Counted from the first letter of the stretch, positions 1 through 9,063 are shown. The stretch: DNA of 47,395 nt from Betaproteobacteria bacterium SCGC AG-212-J23 (GCA_001644455.1 LSTF01000029.1:1-47395), one strand, 5' to 3'. Notes: generated from the sequence alone by a model not told the origin. Numbers and translations are program-made.

Positions 1-1543
1 TCGGTGCGCGGCAATGCGTCGACGAATTGAATGGCGCGCGGATACTTGTACGGTGCGATCGCCTGCTTGACGTGGTCTTGAAGCGCTCTCGCCGTCGAAT
101 CGTCTTTTGGAAAGTCTTTTTTCAAGACCACGAAGGCTTTCACAATCGTGCCCCTCTCCGGATCCGGCGCCCCGACCACGCCGCCCTCGGCGCGACTTCG
201 GGACCGGCGATGTTGTAGCCGGCGGAGATGATCATGTCGTCGGTGCGCGCCTGATAGAAGAAGTAGCCGTCCTCGTCCATCAGGTAGGCGTCGCCGGTGA
301 CGTTCCAGCCGTTCTGCACGTAGCTCCGCTGGCGCTCGTCGGCGAGATAGCGGCAGCCGGTCGGCCCCTTCACCGCCAGGCGTCCCACAACCCCCGGCCT
401 GCAGGGCTTGCCGTCTTCGTCGAGCACCGTCGCGGTGTATCCCGGAATCGCATAGCCGGTCGCGCCGCGCCGCACCCGCTCGGGCGTGTGCGAGATGAAG
501 CAGTGGATCATCTCGGTCGAGCCGATGCCGTCGATGATCTCGACGCCGGTCGCCTGCTTGAACGCCTGTCGCGTCGCGTCGGGCAGCGCCTCGCCGGCCG
601 AAACGCAGGTTTTCAGGGAGCCCAGCTCGAATCGGTCTGCAATAGCGGCCATGCCGCGATACATGATCGGCGAGGTGAAGCAGGTCGTCGCCTTGAAGCG
701 CTGGATGGTCTCGAGCAGGAGCTCGGGCGACAGCTTCTCCATCATTACGCTCGAGGCACCGTAGCGCAGCGGGAAGCAGAGCAACCCGCCCAGGCCGAAG
801 GTGAAGGCGATCGGCGGCGTGCCGCAGACGATGTCGTCCTTGCTCATGCGCACGCACGAGCGCGCGAAGGTGTCGCACATCGCGATCACGTCGCGGTGGA
901 AGTGCACGGTGCCCTTAGGCTTGCCGGTCGTGCCCGAGGTGAAAGCGATGAGCGCGGGATCGTCGGCGGCCGTCGGCACGTTGCCGTAGGTCAGCGGCTG
1001 CTTGAGGACCAGAGAATCGAGGGAGTCCGCCGCGTCGTCGTACCAGTACTTGATGGTTTTCAAGGACGGGCAGTTCGGCAGCGCGGCTTCGAGATCGTCC
1101 GCGAGATGCTTGTCGCACAGCGCGTGTGTGACCTCCGCCTTGGTGACGATGTCGGTGAGCTCCTTCGCGCGCAGCAGCGGCATCGTCGCGACCGCCACGC
1201 CTCCCGCTTTCATTACCGCGAGCCAGCACGCCGCCATCATCGGATTGTTCGGGCCGCGCAGCAGCACGCGGTTGCCGGGCTTCAGGCCCATCTCCTTGGT
1301 CAGCACGTGCGCGAGGCGGTTGGCGTGCGTGTAGAGCTGGGTGTAGGTGCACTCGCCGTCGGGCGAGCGCAGCGCGATGCGGTGGCCATGGCCGCGCGTC
1401 ACCGGCTTGTCGAGGAGCTCGGCGGCGCAGTTGAGGCGCGCCGGGTACTTCAGCTCCGGCAGGTCGAAGCGGAACTCCGGCCATGCGCTCTTCGGCGGCA
1501 GGTTGTCGCGGACGAAAGTGTCGGTGTGGGCCGTGTAGGTCAC
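1..1543 (-). pseudogene. Benzoate/2-aminobenzoate-CoA-ligase-type AMP-forming enzyme, frameshifted and cut by the left edge
   Basis: Activates an aromatic acid with ATP and CoA to the aryl-CoA thioester. The reading frame opens at GTG 1543, which overlaps the stop of the preceding dehydrogenase (GTGA). It shows the ANL-superfamily P-loop TSGTTGKPKG near residue 205, the A5 region GIGSTEM and the A8 hinge around residues 430-450. After GYNIAGPEV the frame breaks at about 185-196 and runs out of frame to a stop at 140. The other frame then continues with GVVGAPDPERG and a normal C-terminal domain up to base 1, so the gene was one enzyme. Compared from memory with the family, about 28 bp seem deleted. 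The catalytic C-terminal lysine lies beyond the edge. Exact substrate is inferred from overall similarity and the MarR/ECH/ACAD operon. It could be a true pseudogene or an assembly error. Confidence 0.85.
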
Positions 1544-2646
1544 GACTTCAACAGGTCGCGGGCGATGATCAGCTTCTGCACTTCGGTCGCACCCTCATAA
1601 ATGCGCAGCGCGCGGACTTCGCGGTACAGCTTCTCGACCGGGTGGCCGCGCATCACGCCCAAGCCGCCGCAGATCTGCACGGCGTCGTCGATCACCTGCT
1701 GCGCCGCTTCGGTGGCGTGCATCTTCGCCATCGCCGCTTCGCGGGTGATGCGCTTCTTCTGCACATCGCGTTCCCAGCCCGCGCGATAGGTCAGCAGCGC
1801 GCTCGCGTCGATCGCCGTCGCCATATCGGCGAGCTTGGCCTGGGTAAGCTGGAAATCCGCCAGGGTCTTGCCGAACATGCTTCTGTCCCGGGAGCGAGTC
1901 AGCGCCTCGTGGAACGCACGTCTTGCAAAACCGAGCGCCGCACCCGCCACCGTGGTCCTGAAGATGTCGAGATTGCGCATCGCCAGCTTGAAGCCCTGCC
2001 CGGCTTCACCCAGCAGAGTCGCCTTGCTGTCTTTCAGCTTCAAAACCGCCATGGGATGCGGAGCGACGATGTCGATCCGTTCGGATGCATCCAGTTCGCC
2101 GGCCTCGACGATGAACGCGCTGATTCCCTCCTCGGCTTTCGCGAACACGACGTAGAAGTCGGCGATGCCGCCGTTCGAGATCCAGGTCTTGGTGCCGTCG
2201 AGCGCCCAGCCATCGCCTTTTCGCTTCGCGAGGGTCTTGATCGCCTGGACATCCGAACCCGCGTCCGGTTCCGAGAGGGCGAACGCCGCGATGGCATCGC
2301 CCGTGGCCGCTTTCTTCAGGTACTTCCTCTTTTGCGCTTCGGTGCCGGCCAGCGCGATGGCGCCGCTACCCAGTCCCTGCATGACGAAGGCAAAGTCGGC
2401 GAGGCCGGCGTGATAGGCGAAGATCTCGCGCAATACGCTCGCCGAGCGCACGTCGACATTTTCATTGGCAACGTGATCGAGATAGCCGGCACACCCCAGG
2501 TCCTGGACCAGCCGCTTGCAGATCGCATCCGCGTCCTCGCCGTGGGCGTAGGCGAGGTTGTCCCTCGCCCAGGTCTCGGCCTCGCGAGCGAGCTTGCGAT
2601 GCCTGCCCTCGAAAAAGGGCCATTCCAGGTGAGCGAAACGGTCCAC
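1540..2646 (-). CDS. Acyl-CoA dehydrogenase
   Basis: FAD-dependent oxidation of an acyl-CoA to the 2-enoyl-CoA, passing electrons to ETF. About 368 residues, a little short of the usual 380. Visible family marks are [11 protein letters not shown] near residue 120, the TKTWISNGG stretch following it, and the C-terminal [11 protein letters not shown] and [10 protein letters not shown] motifs. I place the start at GTG 2646 (MDRFAHLEW), two bases past the hydratase stop at 2649, because residues upstream of it in the frame are out-of-frame hydratase sequence. The catalytic base position is occupied by the common Glu in YEGATE. It is the third gene of the MarR-led operon and would act on the CoA ester made by the downstream ligase or on its ring-opened product. 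Confidence 0.93.
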   Translation of the reverse strand: MDRFAHLEWPFFEGRHRKLAREAETWARDNLAYAHGEDADAICKRLVQDLGCAGYLDHVANENVDVRSASVLREIFAYHAGLADFAFVMQGLGSGAIALAGTEAQKRKYLKKAATGDAIAAFALSEPDAGSDVQAIKTLAKRKGDGWALDGTKTWISNGGIADFYVVFAKAEEGISAFIVEAGELDASERIDIVAPHPMAVLKLKDSKATLLGEAGQGFKLAMRNLDIFRTTVAGAALGFARRAFHEALTRSRDRSMFGKTLADFQLTQAKLADMATAIDASALLTYRAGWERDVQKKRITREAAMAKMHATEAAQQVIDDAVQICGGLGVMRGHPVEKLYREVRALRIYEGATEVQKLIIARDLLKS

Positions 2647-2648
2647 GC

Positions 2649-3440
2649 TCAGTCGCCTTCGAAAACCGGCTTCTTCTTCGCCGCGAACGCCTCGTAGGCG
2701 CGGCGGAAATCCTTGTTCTCCATCAGCGCCGCCTGCGCCACCGCTTCCATGTCGATCGCCTGGTCGACGCCGACGTTCCATTCCTCGTGCAGCATCTTCT
2801 TGGTGATGGCGTGCGCCGCGGTCGGGCCGTCCGCGAGTTCTTTTGCTGTCTCAAGCGCGGTTTCCAATACCCGATCGCTAAGGCGATTGAAAAACCCCCA
2901 CGCTAAACCTTCGTCGGCCGTCATCGATCGGCCGGTATAGAGGAGCTCGGCGGCGCGGCCCTGGCCGATGATGCGCGGCAGGATGGCGCAGGCGCCCATG
3001 TCGCAGCCGGCGAGGCCGACGCGCACGAAGAGGAACGCGGTCTTCGCGCCGGGCGCGCCGTAGCGCAGGTCGCTCGCCATGGCGACGATCGCCCCGGCGC
3101 CGGCGCACACGCCCTCGACCGCGGCGATCACCGGCTGCGGGCAGTGGCGCATCGCCTTCACCAGGTCGCCGGTCATGCGCGTGAAGTCCAGCAGCTGCGG
3201 CGGCGTCATCTTCGTCAGCGGGCCGATGATCTCGTGCACGTCGCCGCCCGAGCAGAAATTGCCGCCTGCGCCGGTGACGACAACAGCTTTTACAGAAGAA
3301 GAACCCGCGAGACTCCTGAAGTGATCCCGCAACTCTCCATAGGACTCGAACGTCAGGGGATTCTTTTTCTCCGGCCGGTTCAGCGTGATGACGCCGACCT
3401 TGCCGTCGACGCGCCACCGGAAATGCTTCGGTTCTGTCAT
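2649..3440 (-). CDS. Enoyl-CoA hydratase/isomerase (crotonase) family protein
   Basis: Crotonase-fold enzyme of about 263 residues acting on CoA thioesters (hydration, isomerisation or C-C cleavage). The start is ATG 3440 (MTEPKHFRW), which overlaps the marR stop as ATGA; the longer upstream frame is only the marR gene read out of frame. Oxyanion-hole motifs are visible: [10 protein letters not shown] near residue 60 and the glycine-rich [10 protein letters not shown] near residue 110. The C-terminal [16 protein letters not shown] is the usual crotonase trimerisation tail. Position two of an operon with marR, acyl-CoA dehydrogenase and aryl-CoA ligase fits beta-oxidation-like or aerobic aryl-CoA catabolism. 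The precise reaction cannot be read from sequence alone. Confidence 0.93.
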   Translation of the reverse strand: MTEPKHFRWRVDGKVGVITLNRPEKKNPLTFESYGELRDHFRSLAGSSSVKAVVVTGAGGNFCSGGDVHEIIGPLTKMTPPQLLDFTRMTGDLVKAMRHCPQPVIAAVEGVCAGAGAIVAMASDLRYGAPGAKTAFLFVRVGLAGCDMGACAILPRIIGQGRAAELLYTGRSMTADEGLAWGFFNRLSDRVLETALETAKELADGPTAAHAITKKMLHEEWNVGVDQAIDMEAVAQAALMENKDFRRAYEAFAAKKKPVFEGD

Positions 3441-3922
3441 GACTCCACCTCCACGGCGTGGCTCTTCAGCCTGGCGAGCAGCTTCAGCAGCTCGTCCTGC
3501 TCGCGGCGCGAAAGACCGGAGAGCAGCTCCACCACCCATTCCTCGTGCACGCGCGCCATCTCCGCGAAGGTCTTGTCGCCCGCGCGCGTCAGGCGGATGC
3601 GGAAAGCGCGCCGGTCGTCGGGCTCATCGAGCCGCTCCACCAGGCCTTCCTTCTCGAGCTGGTCGACGATCGCGGTGATGTTGCCGCCGGTCACCATCAG
3701 CAGGCGCGACAGCTCGTTCATCTTCAGGCCCTCGGCATGACGCTCGAGCTGCGCCATCAGGTCGAAGCGCGGCAAGGTGGTGGCGAACTGCTCGCGCAGG
3801 CCCGCGCGCACCCGCTTTTCGATCAGCTGGGTGCAGGTCAGCAGGCGCAGCCAGATGCGCAGCGCCCGGTGATCGTCGGCGCGGGCGATGGTCTCGCGGT
3901 CGGTTCTGGCCGGGGGCGTCAT
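3437..3922 (-). CDS. MarR-family transcriptional regulator
   Basis: 161-residue winged-helix regulator, the normal length for MarR. The recognition helix region is [21 protein letters not shown] (around residues 66-86, split here only for description) and the wing carries the hallmark [14 protein letters not shown] near residues 100-112. It is the first gene of the operon and likely represses it, with a CoA thioester or free aromatic acid as inducer, as in other MarR proteins that head aryl-CoA operons (inference). Two near-identical 10-bp palindromic boxes lie directly upstream of its start, consistent with autoregulation. The start at ATG 3922 is the first in the frame and the N-terminus fits. 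Confidence 0.95.
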   Translation of the reverse strand: MTPPARTDRETIARADDHRALRIWLRLLTCTQLIEKRVRAGLREQFATTLPRFDLMAQLERHAEGLKMNELSRLLMVTGGNITAIVDQLEKEGLVERLDEPDDRRAFRIRLTRAGDKTFAEMARVHEEWVVELLSGLSRREQDELLKLLARLKSHAVEVES

Positions 3923-3926
3923 TGGC

Positions 3927-3951
3927 TCAAGCCTGAATAGATCAAGCTTGA
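3927..3951 (-). promoter_or_regulatory. Candidate MarR operator: two 10-bp boxes
   Basis: A perfect palindrome TCAAGCTTGA (3942-3951) and a one-mismatch copy TCAAGCCTGA (3927-3936) are spaced 15 bp start to start. They end 4 bp upstream of the marR ATG, covering the expected ribosome-binding and core-promoter region. This fits autorepression of the marR-ECH-ACAD-ligase operon. No clear Shine-Dalgarno is visible between the boxes and the start. Confidence 0.6.
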
Positions 3952-4017
3952 AGCAATCACGCCCGGCCTGTCAACCGCTGCGGGGCGCGCCGTTGCCGTC
4001 GCAGCGGGCAGGCCCCG

Positions 4018-4965
4018 TTACTGCTTCTCGATCTTCGCCGCCGCCGCGACCTTCGACCACTTGTCGAGCTCGCGGCGGATGAAAGCGCCGAATTCCGCCG
4101 GACTCGAGCCGAGCGGCTCGGCACCGTCGCCCGCGAGGCGGTCTTTCATTTCCTTGGAGCGCAACGCCACCAGCGCCTCGGCGTTCAGCTTCTCCACCAC
4201 CGCGACCGGAACGCCCGCGGGCGCGAGCAGCCCATACCATTGCATCGCCTCGTAGCCCGGGACTGTCTCGCCGACCGGCGGCACGGCGGGCAACGCTTCC
4301 ACGCGCCGCGGACCCGACACCGCGAGCGCCCGCACCCGCCCGGCGTCGACCTGCGGCTTCGCGGTGAGCGCGGTCGCGAAGGCGGCCTGGATCTGGCCGC
4401 TCATGACGTCGGTCACCGCCGCGGCGGTGCCGCGATAGGGCACGTGCTGGATGTCGATCCCGGCCATGTATTTCAGAAGCTCCATGCAGAGATGCGGCGA
4501 GGTGCCGATGCCAGGCGTGCCGTACGAAAGCGCGCCCGGCTTCTGCTTCGCCAGCGCGATCAGCTCGGCAACCGACTTCGCCGGAAGGTTCGGGCTGACG
4601 ATCAGGATGTTGGGCGCCGTCGCCGCAATCGTGATCGGCGCGAAGTCCCGGATCGGGTCGTAGGGAACCTTCTTGTAGAGCACGGTGTTGAGCACGATCG
4701 TGCTCGCCGTCATGAGCAGCGTGTAGCCGTCGGCGGCGGAACGCGCCGCCGCTTCGATGCCGATCAGGTTGCCCGCGCCGGGCTTGTTCTCGACGAAGAA
4801 TTGCTGCCCGAGCGCCCGGGTGAAATGCTCCGCGAGCACGCGGCCGACGATGTCGGTGCCGCCGGCCGGCGGCGAAGGCACGATGATCCTGACAGGACGC
4901 GACGGATAGTCCTGGGCGAAAGCCGCGAAAACCCAAAAGGCGAGAACAACGCTAGCCCACCGCAT
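4018..4965 (-). CDS. Bug/TctC-family tricarboxylate-type solute-binding protein
   Basis: Periplasmic ligand-binding protein of 315 residues. It has a cleavable signal peptide (MRWASVVLAFWVFAAFA, cleavage before QDYPSRPVR) and the family hallmarks IIVPSPPAGGTD near residue 30, NKPGAGN near 60 and HVPYRGTAAAVTD near 170. Bug proteins bind carboxylates such as dicarboxylates, nicotinate or aromatic acids and are hugely expanded in Burkholderiales. No TctA/TctB membrane partners are present nearby, so it is an orphan, as most Bug proteins are. Its start overlaps the cupin gene by 14 bp, so the two are probably translated together. The ligand is unknown. Confidence 0.93.
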   Translation of the reverse strand: MRWASVVLAFWVFAAFAQDYPSRPVRIIVPSPPAGGTDIVGRVLAEHFTRALGQQFFVENKPGAGNLIGIEAAARSAADGYTLLMTASTIVLNTVLYKKVPYDPIRDFAPITIAATAPNILIVSPNLPAKSVAELIALAKQKPGALSYGTPGIGTSPHLCMELLKYMAGIDIQHVPYRGTAAAVTDVMSGQIQAAFATALTAKPQVDAGRVRALAVSGPRRVEALPAVPPVGETVPGYEAMQWYGLLAPAGVPVAVVEKLNAEALVALRSKEMKDRLAGDGAEPLGSSPAEFGAFIRRELDKWSKVAAAAKIEKQ

Positions 4966-5335
4966 CTTTCCCGCCTTTCAGGGGAACGAGGACGAACGCG
5001 ATCACGCACGGCTTGCTGCCGCGGTTGATCCAGTTATGGATCGTGTTCCGCTGCACCAGCGTGTCGCCCTGCTTGAGATGGAGCGTGGTGCCGTCGAGGT
5101 CCATCTCGATCTCGCCGGAGATCACCACCGCGTAGTCGACGGTCTCGGTGCGATGGTTGCGCGGCGCCACTCCCGGCTGATACTCGACGAAGCGGAACAC
5201 CGCGCCGTCGGGCGACTTCCACAGGTCGCATCGCTCGTGCCCCGGGCGGCCTGAGACGCCCTGACAGACTTCATCGGAGGAGACGATCGCGTGTCCGTTC
5301 TTGTCGTGGTCGGTGGCTATTCGTCTTATCTTCAT
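4952..5335 (-). CDS. Small cupin-domain protein
   Basis: 127-residue single-domain cupin. The barrel core is clear: a beta-rich VEYQPGVAPRNHRTETVDY (residues 50-68), then VISGEIEMDLDG, then LKQGDTLVQRNTIHNW (about 87-102). The metal-binding motif 1 is degenerate: one histidine (His61) is followed by Arg-Thr rather than the usual HxH. Motif 2 keeps His100, so a canonical metal site is doubtful. It overlaps both neighbours: ATGA with the upstream DUF6642-like gene, and 14 bp with the Bug gene downstream. Function is unknown; it could be a ligand-sensing cupin or a small isomerase. Confidence 0.88.
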   Translation of the reverse strand: MKIRRIATDHDKNGHAIVSSDEVCQGVSGRPGHERCDLWKSPDGAVFRFVEYQPGVAPRNHRTETVDYAVVISGEIEMDLDGTTLHLKQGDTLVQRNTIHNWINRGSKPCVIAFVLVPLKGGKDAVG

Positions 5336-5931
5336 GTGATGAGCGTATGTCCGAGCCGGCGAGCCCTAGGATAGTCGCGGCTCACCGAGTTGAAGATCTT
5401 CCGCAGATTTTTCCAGGGCGACGGGTCGCTGTAGAAACGGTGCAGGAAGAGCATGTCGCAGACCAGGCTCGCCATCCAGTCCACCGTCGTCGTGTAGCCG
5501 ATCACGGCGCGCACGCCGGAGGCCTTGAGGAAGGCGCGCGCGAAAGCCCGGCCCTTCTTGCCGCGCAGCACGTTGCAGCAAGCGAAATACACCAGGTTCT
5601 TGTAGCCGCCTTCGCCGTAGCCGTCGAACGCCGCGCACAACTTGTCGGCCTCGATGCGATCGTGCAGCGAGCGCACCGCGCCCGGCCGGCCGTGGAACGC
5701 GAGGTAGTAGACCGGCGTGTCGAACAGCTCCTTGCTGCGCCAGAGCAGGCCGTCGGGGCGACGCGCGTAGTAGGCGAGCCCGGCCTCGGACTCGACGAAG
5801 CGGTGCGCGAGCGTGAGCGGCGGATGCAGCAGCGGTGCCATCGCCTCGAAGAATCCCTTGACCGAGAAAGTCTGGAGCATTTTCTCGTTCCAGTAAGCTT
5901 CCAGACAGACTAGCTTGGCCGGCGCCTTCAC
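5332..5931 (-). CDS. DUF6642-like protein (CHAT/caspase-like fold suspected)
   Basis: About 199 residues starting at GTG 5931. I choose this start because KLVCLEAYWNEK at the N-terminus and VYYLAFHGRPGAV near residue 95 match what I remember of DUF6642 proteins; starting at the later ATG (MLQTF) would remove the first motif. Further on, KNLVYFACCNVL near residue 130 and GVRAVIGYTTTVDWMAS near 160 also fit. The pattern of a conserved FHG and a later small-Cys strand resembles clan-CD caspase-like/CHAT peptidases (His plus Cys dyad); this is inference. It heads a three-gene operon with the cupin and Bug proteins. It diverges from the secreted protein at 5953 with only 21 bp between start codons. 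No function is established. Confidence 0.7.
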   Translation of the reverse strand: MKAPAKLVCLEAYWNEKMLQTFSVKGFFEAMAPLLHPPLTLAHRFVESEAGLAYYARRPDGLLWRSKELFDTPVYYLAFHGRPGAVRSLHDRIEADKLCAAFDGYGEGGYKNLVYFACCNVLRGKKGRAFARAFLKASGVRAVIGYTTTVDWMASLVCDMLFLHRFYSDPSPWKNLRKIFNSVSRDYPRARRLGHTLIT

Positions 5932-5952
5932 GGAATGTGGGAAACTTCGAAC

Positions 5953-6348
5953 ATGAAAGCGTTGGCGATTGTCCTGGTTTTCGCGGCGGCGCAGGTCTTC
6001 GCGCAGACGACCGAGCAGCGCGATGCCGCGGAGTTCGAGACGCGCGCGATGGCCGACATCGTCGATTGCATGGTGCAGGGGCTGCCCGATGAATGGTACC
6101 GGGCGACGATGGAGATCAACCTGGACAAGCCGTTCGACGAGACCGGCAGCGTCCGCTACGCATTCGCGCGGCACGACGGCGAGCCGCCGGTCGAGCCGTT
6201 CACGCCCTGCGACGTCAAGCGCCCGGCAAAGACGCTCATCGAGCTGCGCAACCGCTTGCCGTCCGACCGGCAGGGCTGGATCGGCGCGCAGGTGACGGTG
6301 CTGAAAGACGGCCGCTTCGGCATCCGCTACGGCTTCCCGAAGCCCTAG
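5953..6348 (+). CDS. Small secreted protein with YezG/DUF600-like sequence pattern
   Basis: 131 residues from ATG 5953, with a signal peptide (MKALAIVLVFAAAQVFA, cleavage before QTTEQ). The mature part has the spaced pattern LPDEWYRATMEI, GSVRYAFARHDGE, KTLIELRNRLP, QGWIGAQVTV and GRFGIRYGF. This recalls the YezG/DUF600 immunity-protein fold (tryptophan after LP, acidic/basic beta-hairpin, terminal G-F-x-Y-x-F). Those immunity proteins are normally cytoplasmic, so the signal peptide is odd. I would call it a hypothetical exported protein with a possible immunity-like fold. Its stop shares a CTAG with the stop of the convergent dehydratase gene. Confidence 0.7.
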   Translation: MKALAIVLVFAAAQVFAQTTEQRDAAEFETRAMADIVDCMVQGLPDEWYRATMEINLDKPFDETGSVRYAFARHDGEPPVEPFTPCDVKRPAKTLIELRNRLPSDRQGWIGAQVTVLKDGRFGIRYGFPKP

Positions 6349-8045
6349 GCCTTGCGCAGGAAATCGAAGTCGCAGCCGTGCTCGGCCTGGAGCACGTGGT
6401 CCATGTAGAGCTTTGCGTAGCCGCGCGCCGGCGGCGTGACCGGCGGCTTCCAGGCGGCCTTTCTCTTTCTCAACTCCTCCTCCGGCACCATCAGTTCCAG
6501 CTTTCTGTCTTTCACCGAAAGCTTGATGCGGTCGCCATTCCTCACCAGCGCGAGCGGGCCGCCGATCGCCGCCTCGGGCGAGACGTGCAGCACGATCGTC
6601 CCGTACGCGGTGCCGCTCATGCGCGCATCCGAGATCCGCACCATGTCCTTGACGCCCGCCTTCGCGAGCTTCGACGGGATCGGCAGGTAGCCCGCCTCCG
6701 GCATCGCGTAGCCGGACTTCGGTCCGGCGTTCTGCAGCACGAGGAAATCGTCGGCTTTCACGTCGAGCGCCGGATCGTCGATGCGCGCCGCGAGATCGTC
6801 GAGCGAGGAGAAGACCACCGCGCGGCCCTCCTTTTCGAAGAGGTTGGCGTCGGCCGCCGAGCGCTTCAGGATCGCGCCGTTGGGCGCCAGGGAGCCGAAG
6901 AGCGCGACCAGCCCTCCCTGGGATGAAATGGGACTCTTGAATTCACGCACCACCGCGCGGTCGACCCACGGCGGATGAGCGTCCAGGATTTCCCGCAAGG
7001 TTTTTCCCGAGATCGTCATGCAGTCGAGGTGCAGCAGCGGCTTCAATTCGCGCAATACGGCGGTTACGCCGCCGGCCGCATAGAGGTCGGACATGTAGTG
7101 CTGCCCGGTCGGTTTCAGGTCCACGAGCACAGGCGTCGAATCCGAGAGCGAATTGAGTTTTTGTAAATCTATTTTTATCCCCGCCCGGCCGGCAATGGCG
7201 GTGAGGTGAACGATGGCGTTGGTCGAGCCGCCGATGGCGAGCAGCACGCGCAGCGCGTTCTCGACCGACTTCTCGTTGACGATCTGGCTCGGCCGGAGCG
7301 GCGACAGCGCCAGCTCGGCCGCGCGGCGACCCGACGCCTCGGCGGCGCGCAGCCGGTCGGCATGCACCGCCGGGATCGCGGCGGTATTGGGCAGCGCCAT
7401 GCCGATCGCCTCGGCGATGGACGCCATGGTGGAAGCGGTACCCATCACGGCGCACGTGCCCGCGGTGGTCGCGAGGTTGCCTTCGATCGTCTCGATCTCG
7501 GCGGCACTCACCTTGCCCGCGCGGTGCATCGCCCAGAAGCGCCGGCAATCGGTGCAGGCGCCGAGGCGCTCGCCCTGGAACGAGGTCGGCATCATCGGCC
7601 CGGCAATGAGCTGCACCGCCGGCAGATCGGCCGAGAGCGCCCCCATCAGCTGCGCCGGCACGGTCTTGTCGCAACCGCCGACCAGCACCACCGCGTTCAT
7701 CGGCTGGGCGCGGATCATTTCCTCGACGTCGATCGCCATCAGGTTGCGGAACATCATCGAGGTCGGGCTGAGGAACACTTCGCCCAGCGAGACCGTGGGA
7801 AATTCGATGGGCAGCGCGCCCGCCGCGAGCACGCCGCGCTTGACCGCCTCGATCAGCTCCGGGAAATGGCGGTGGCAGTTGTTGAAGCCGCTCTTGGAAT
7901 CGGCGATGCCGACCACCGGCCGCGACAGCATCTCGCTCGAGTAGCCCATGCTCTTCGCGAACGAGCGGCGCAGGTAGAGCGAGAACGCCGGGTCGCCGTA
8001 GTTGGTGAGTCCCTTCGCGAGCCCCTTCTTTTCCTTATCCGCCAT
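6345..8045 (-). CDS. IlvD/Edd-family dehydratase, sugar-acid type
   Basis: 566-residue Fe-S dehydratase that removes water from a 2,3-dihydroxy acid to give a 2-keto-3-deoxy acid. Cluster ligands are visible: Cys57 in SGFNNCHRHF, Cys125 in GGCDKTVPA and Cys164 in GACTDC. Lys127 is also present, and the catalytic Ser lies in ISDARMSGTAYGT. That SDARMSGTA form is typical of aldonate (arabonate/xylonate-type) dehydratases rather than of the branched-chain enzyme IlvD. It is the last gene of a four-gene overlapping operon (11 bp overlap with the MetE-like gene upstream). Its substrate in this cluster is unknown, but it should feed a 2-oxoacid into metabolism. Confidence 0.93.
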   Translation of the reverse strand: MADKEKKGLAKGLTNYGDPAFSLYLRRSFAKSMGYSSEMLSRPVVGIADSKSGFNNCHRHFPELIEAVKRGVLAAGALPIEFPTVSLGEVFLSPTSMMFRNLMAIDVEEMIRAQPMNAVVLVGGCDKTVPAQLMGALSADLPAVQLIAGPMMPTSFQGERLGACTDCRRFWAMHRAGKVSAAEIETIEGNLATTAGTCAVMGTASTMASIAEAIGMALPNTAAIPAVHADRLRAAEASGRRAAELALSPLRPSQIVNEKSVENALRVLLAIGGSTNAIVHLTAIAGRAGIKIDLQKLNSLSDSTPVLVDLKPTGQHYMSDLYAAGGVTAVLRELKPLLHLDCMTISGKTLREILDAHPPWVDRAVVREFKSPISSQGGLVALFGSLAPNGAILKRSAADANLFEKEGRAVVFSSLDDLAARIDDPALDVKADDFLVLQNAGPKSGYAMPEAGYLPIPSKLAKAGVKDMVRISDARMSGTAYGTIVLHVSPEAAIGGPLALVRNGDRIKLSVKDRKLELMVPEEELRKRKAAWKPPVTPPARGYAKLYMDHVLQAEHGCDFDFLRKA

Positions 8046-9063
8046 ATTCCTTGCGCAATCTCCTCGCGCCCTCGACCATCGCCTTGAGCTTGCCGAACGC
8101 GACTTCGCGCGGCAGGTACTTCATGCCGCAGTCGGGCGCGACGATCACGTCTTCGGGCTTGACGTGCTTGAGCGCCTTTTTCAGGCGAGCGACGACCACC
8201 TCCGGCGTCTCGATCTTCATGTCCGACAAGTCGATGCAGCCCACCATGATTTTCTTGCCGGGAAGTTTCTGCAGCACCGCGGTGTCGAGATTCGACTGTG
8301 CCGTCTCGATCGAAATCTGCTTCACCGGCGAGCCGGCGAGCTCCGGAAGAAACGAATAGCCCTCAGGCCGCTCGTGGATGATCGCGGCATAACCGAAGCA
8401 GATATGAACTGCAGTTTCTCCATCAATATTTTGCAAAGCCCTGTTCAGGGCCTTCAACCCGTATTCGCGCGCCGGATTCGGCCGCGCCTGCATGTAGGGC
8501 TCGTCGATCTGTACTACGTCGGCGCCGGCGGCGAAGAGATCCTTGATCTCCGCATTCACCGCCGCGGCGTAGTCCATCGCCGCTTCTTCCGGCGACCTGT
8601 AGAAATCGTTCTGCGCCTGCTGCGACATGGTGAACGGACCCGGGACGGTGATCTTCACCTTCCGGTCGGTGTTTTTTTTCAGGAAGAGAAGATCGTTCAC
8701 TTCGACCGCGTGCTTGCGGCGGATCTTGCCGACGATGCGCGGCACGGGGTTGGGATGCCCTGAGCGGTCAAGAGCGCTGCCGGGGTTGTCGATGTCGACA
8801 CCCTCCAGTGCCGTGGCGAAGCGGTTGGAGTAGCTCTCGCGCCGGATCTCGCCGTCGGTGACGATGTCGAGCCCCGCTTCCTCCTGGGCGCGGATGGCAA
8901 CGCGGGTAGCGTCGTCCTGTGCCTCGGCGAGCTGAGCCTCGGGCACCCGCCAAAGCTCGCGCGCGCGAACGCGCGGCGGAAATCGTCCCGCCAGCTTCTG
9001 GCGGTCGATCAGCCATTCGGGCTGCGGATAGCTGCCGACGAGCGTCGTCGGGAAAAGCATCAT
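8035..9063 (-). CDS. Core-MetE-like zinc protein (paralogue A)
   Basis: 342 residues corresponding only to the C-terminal catalytic barrel of cobalamin-independent methionine synthase. The expected zinc ligands are present: His220 and Cys222 (AVHICFG), Glu253 (SIETAQ) and Cys312 (APDCGMKY). The N-terminal TTLVGSYPQPEW and DIVTDGEIRRESY stretches are also conserved. Such core proteins include folate-independent methionine synthases and zinc thiol-transferases such as epoxyalkane:CoM transferase, so the reaction is alkyl or thiol transfer of unknown substrate. The start is ATG 9063 or 9060, overlapping the FAD monooxygenase stop. It lies between that gene and the dehydratase in one operon. It is diverged from paralogues B and C, which resemble each other more. 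Confidence 0.9.
   Translation of the reverse strand: MMLFPTTLVGSYPQPEWLIDRQKLAGRFPPRVRARELWRVPEAQLAEAQDDATRVAIRAQEEAGLDIVTDGEIRRESYSNRFATALEGVDIDNPGSALDRSGHPNPVPRIVGKIRRKHAVEVNDLLFLKKNTDRKVKITVPGPFTMSQQAQNDFYRSPEEAAMDYAAAVNAEIKDLFAAGADVVQIDEPYMQARPNPAREYGLKALNRALQNIDGETAVHICFGYAAIIHERPEGYSFLPELAGSPVKQISIETAQSNLDTAVLQKLPGKKIMVGCIDLSDMKIETPEVVVARLKKALKHVKPEDVIVAPDCGMKYLPREVAFGKLKAMVEGARRLRKEYGG

Noticed and set aside
6345-8045. Branched-chain biosynthesis enzyme IlvD
   Set aside because: The SDARMSGTA motif and SGFNNCHRHF form fit aldonate dehydratases better, and the context is catabolic.
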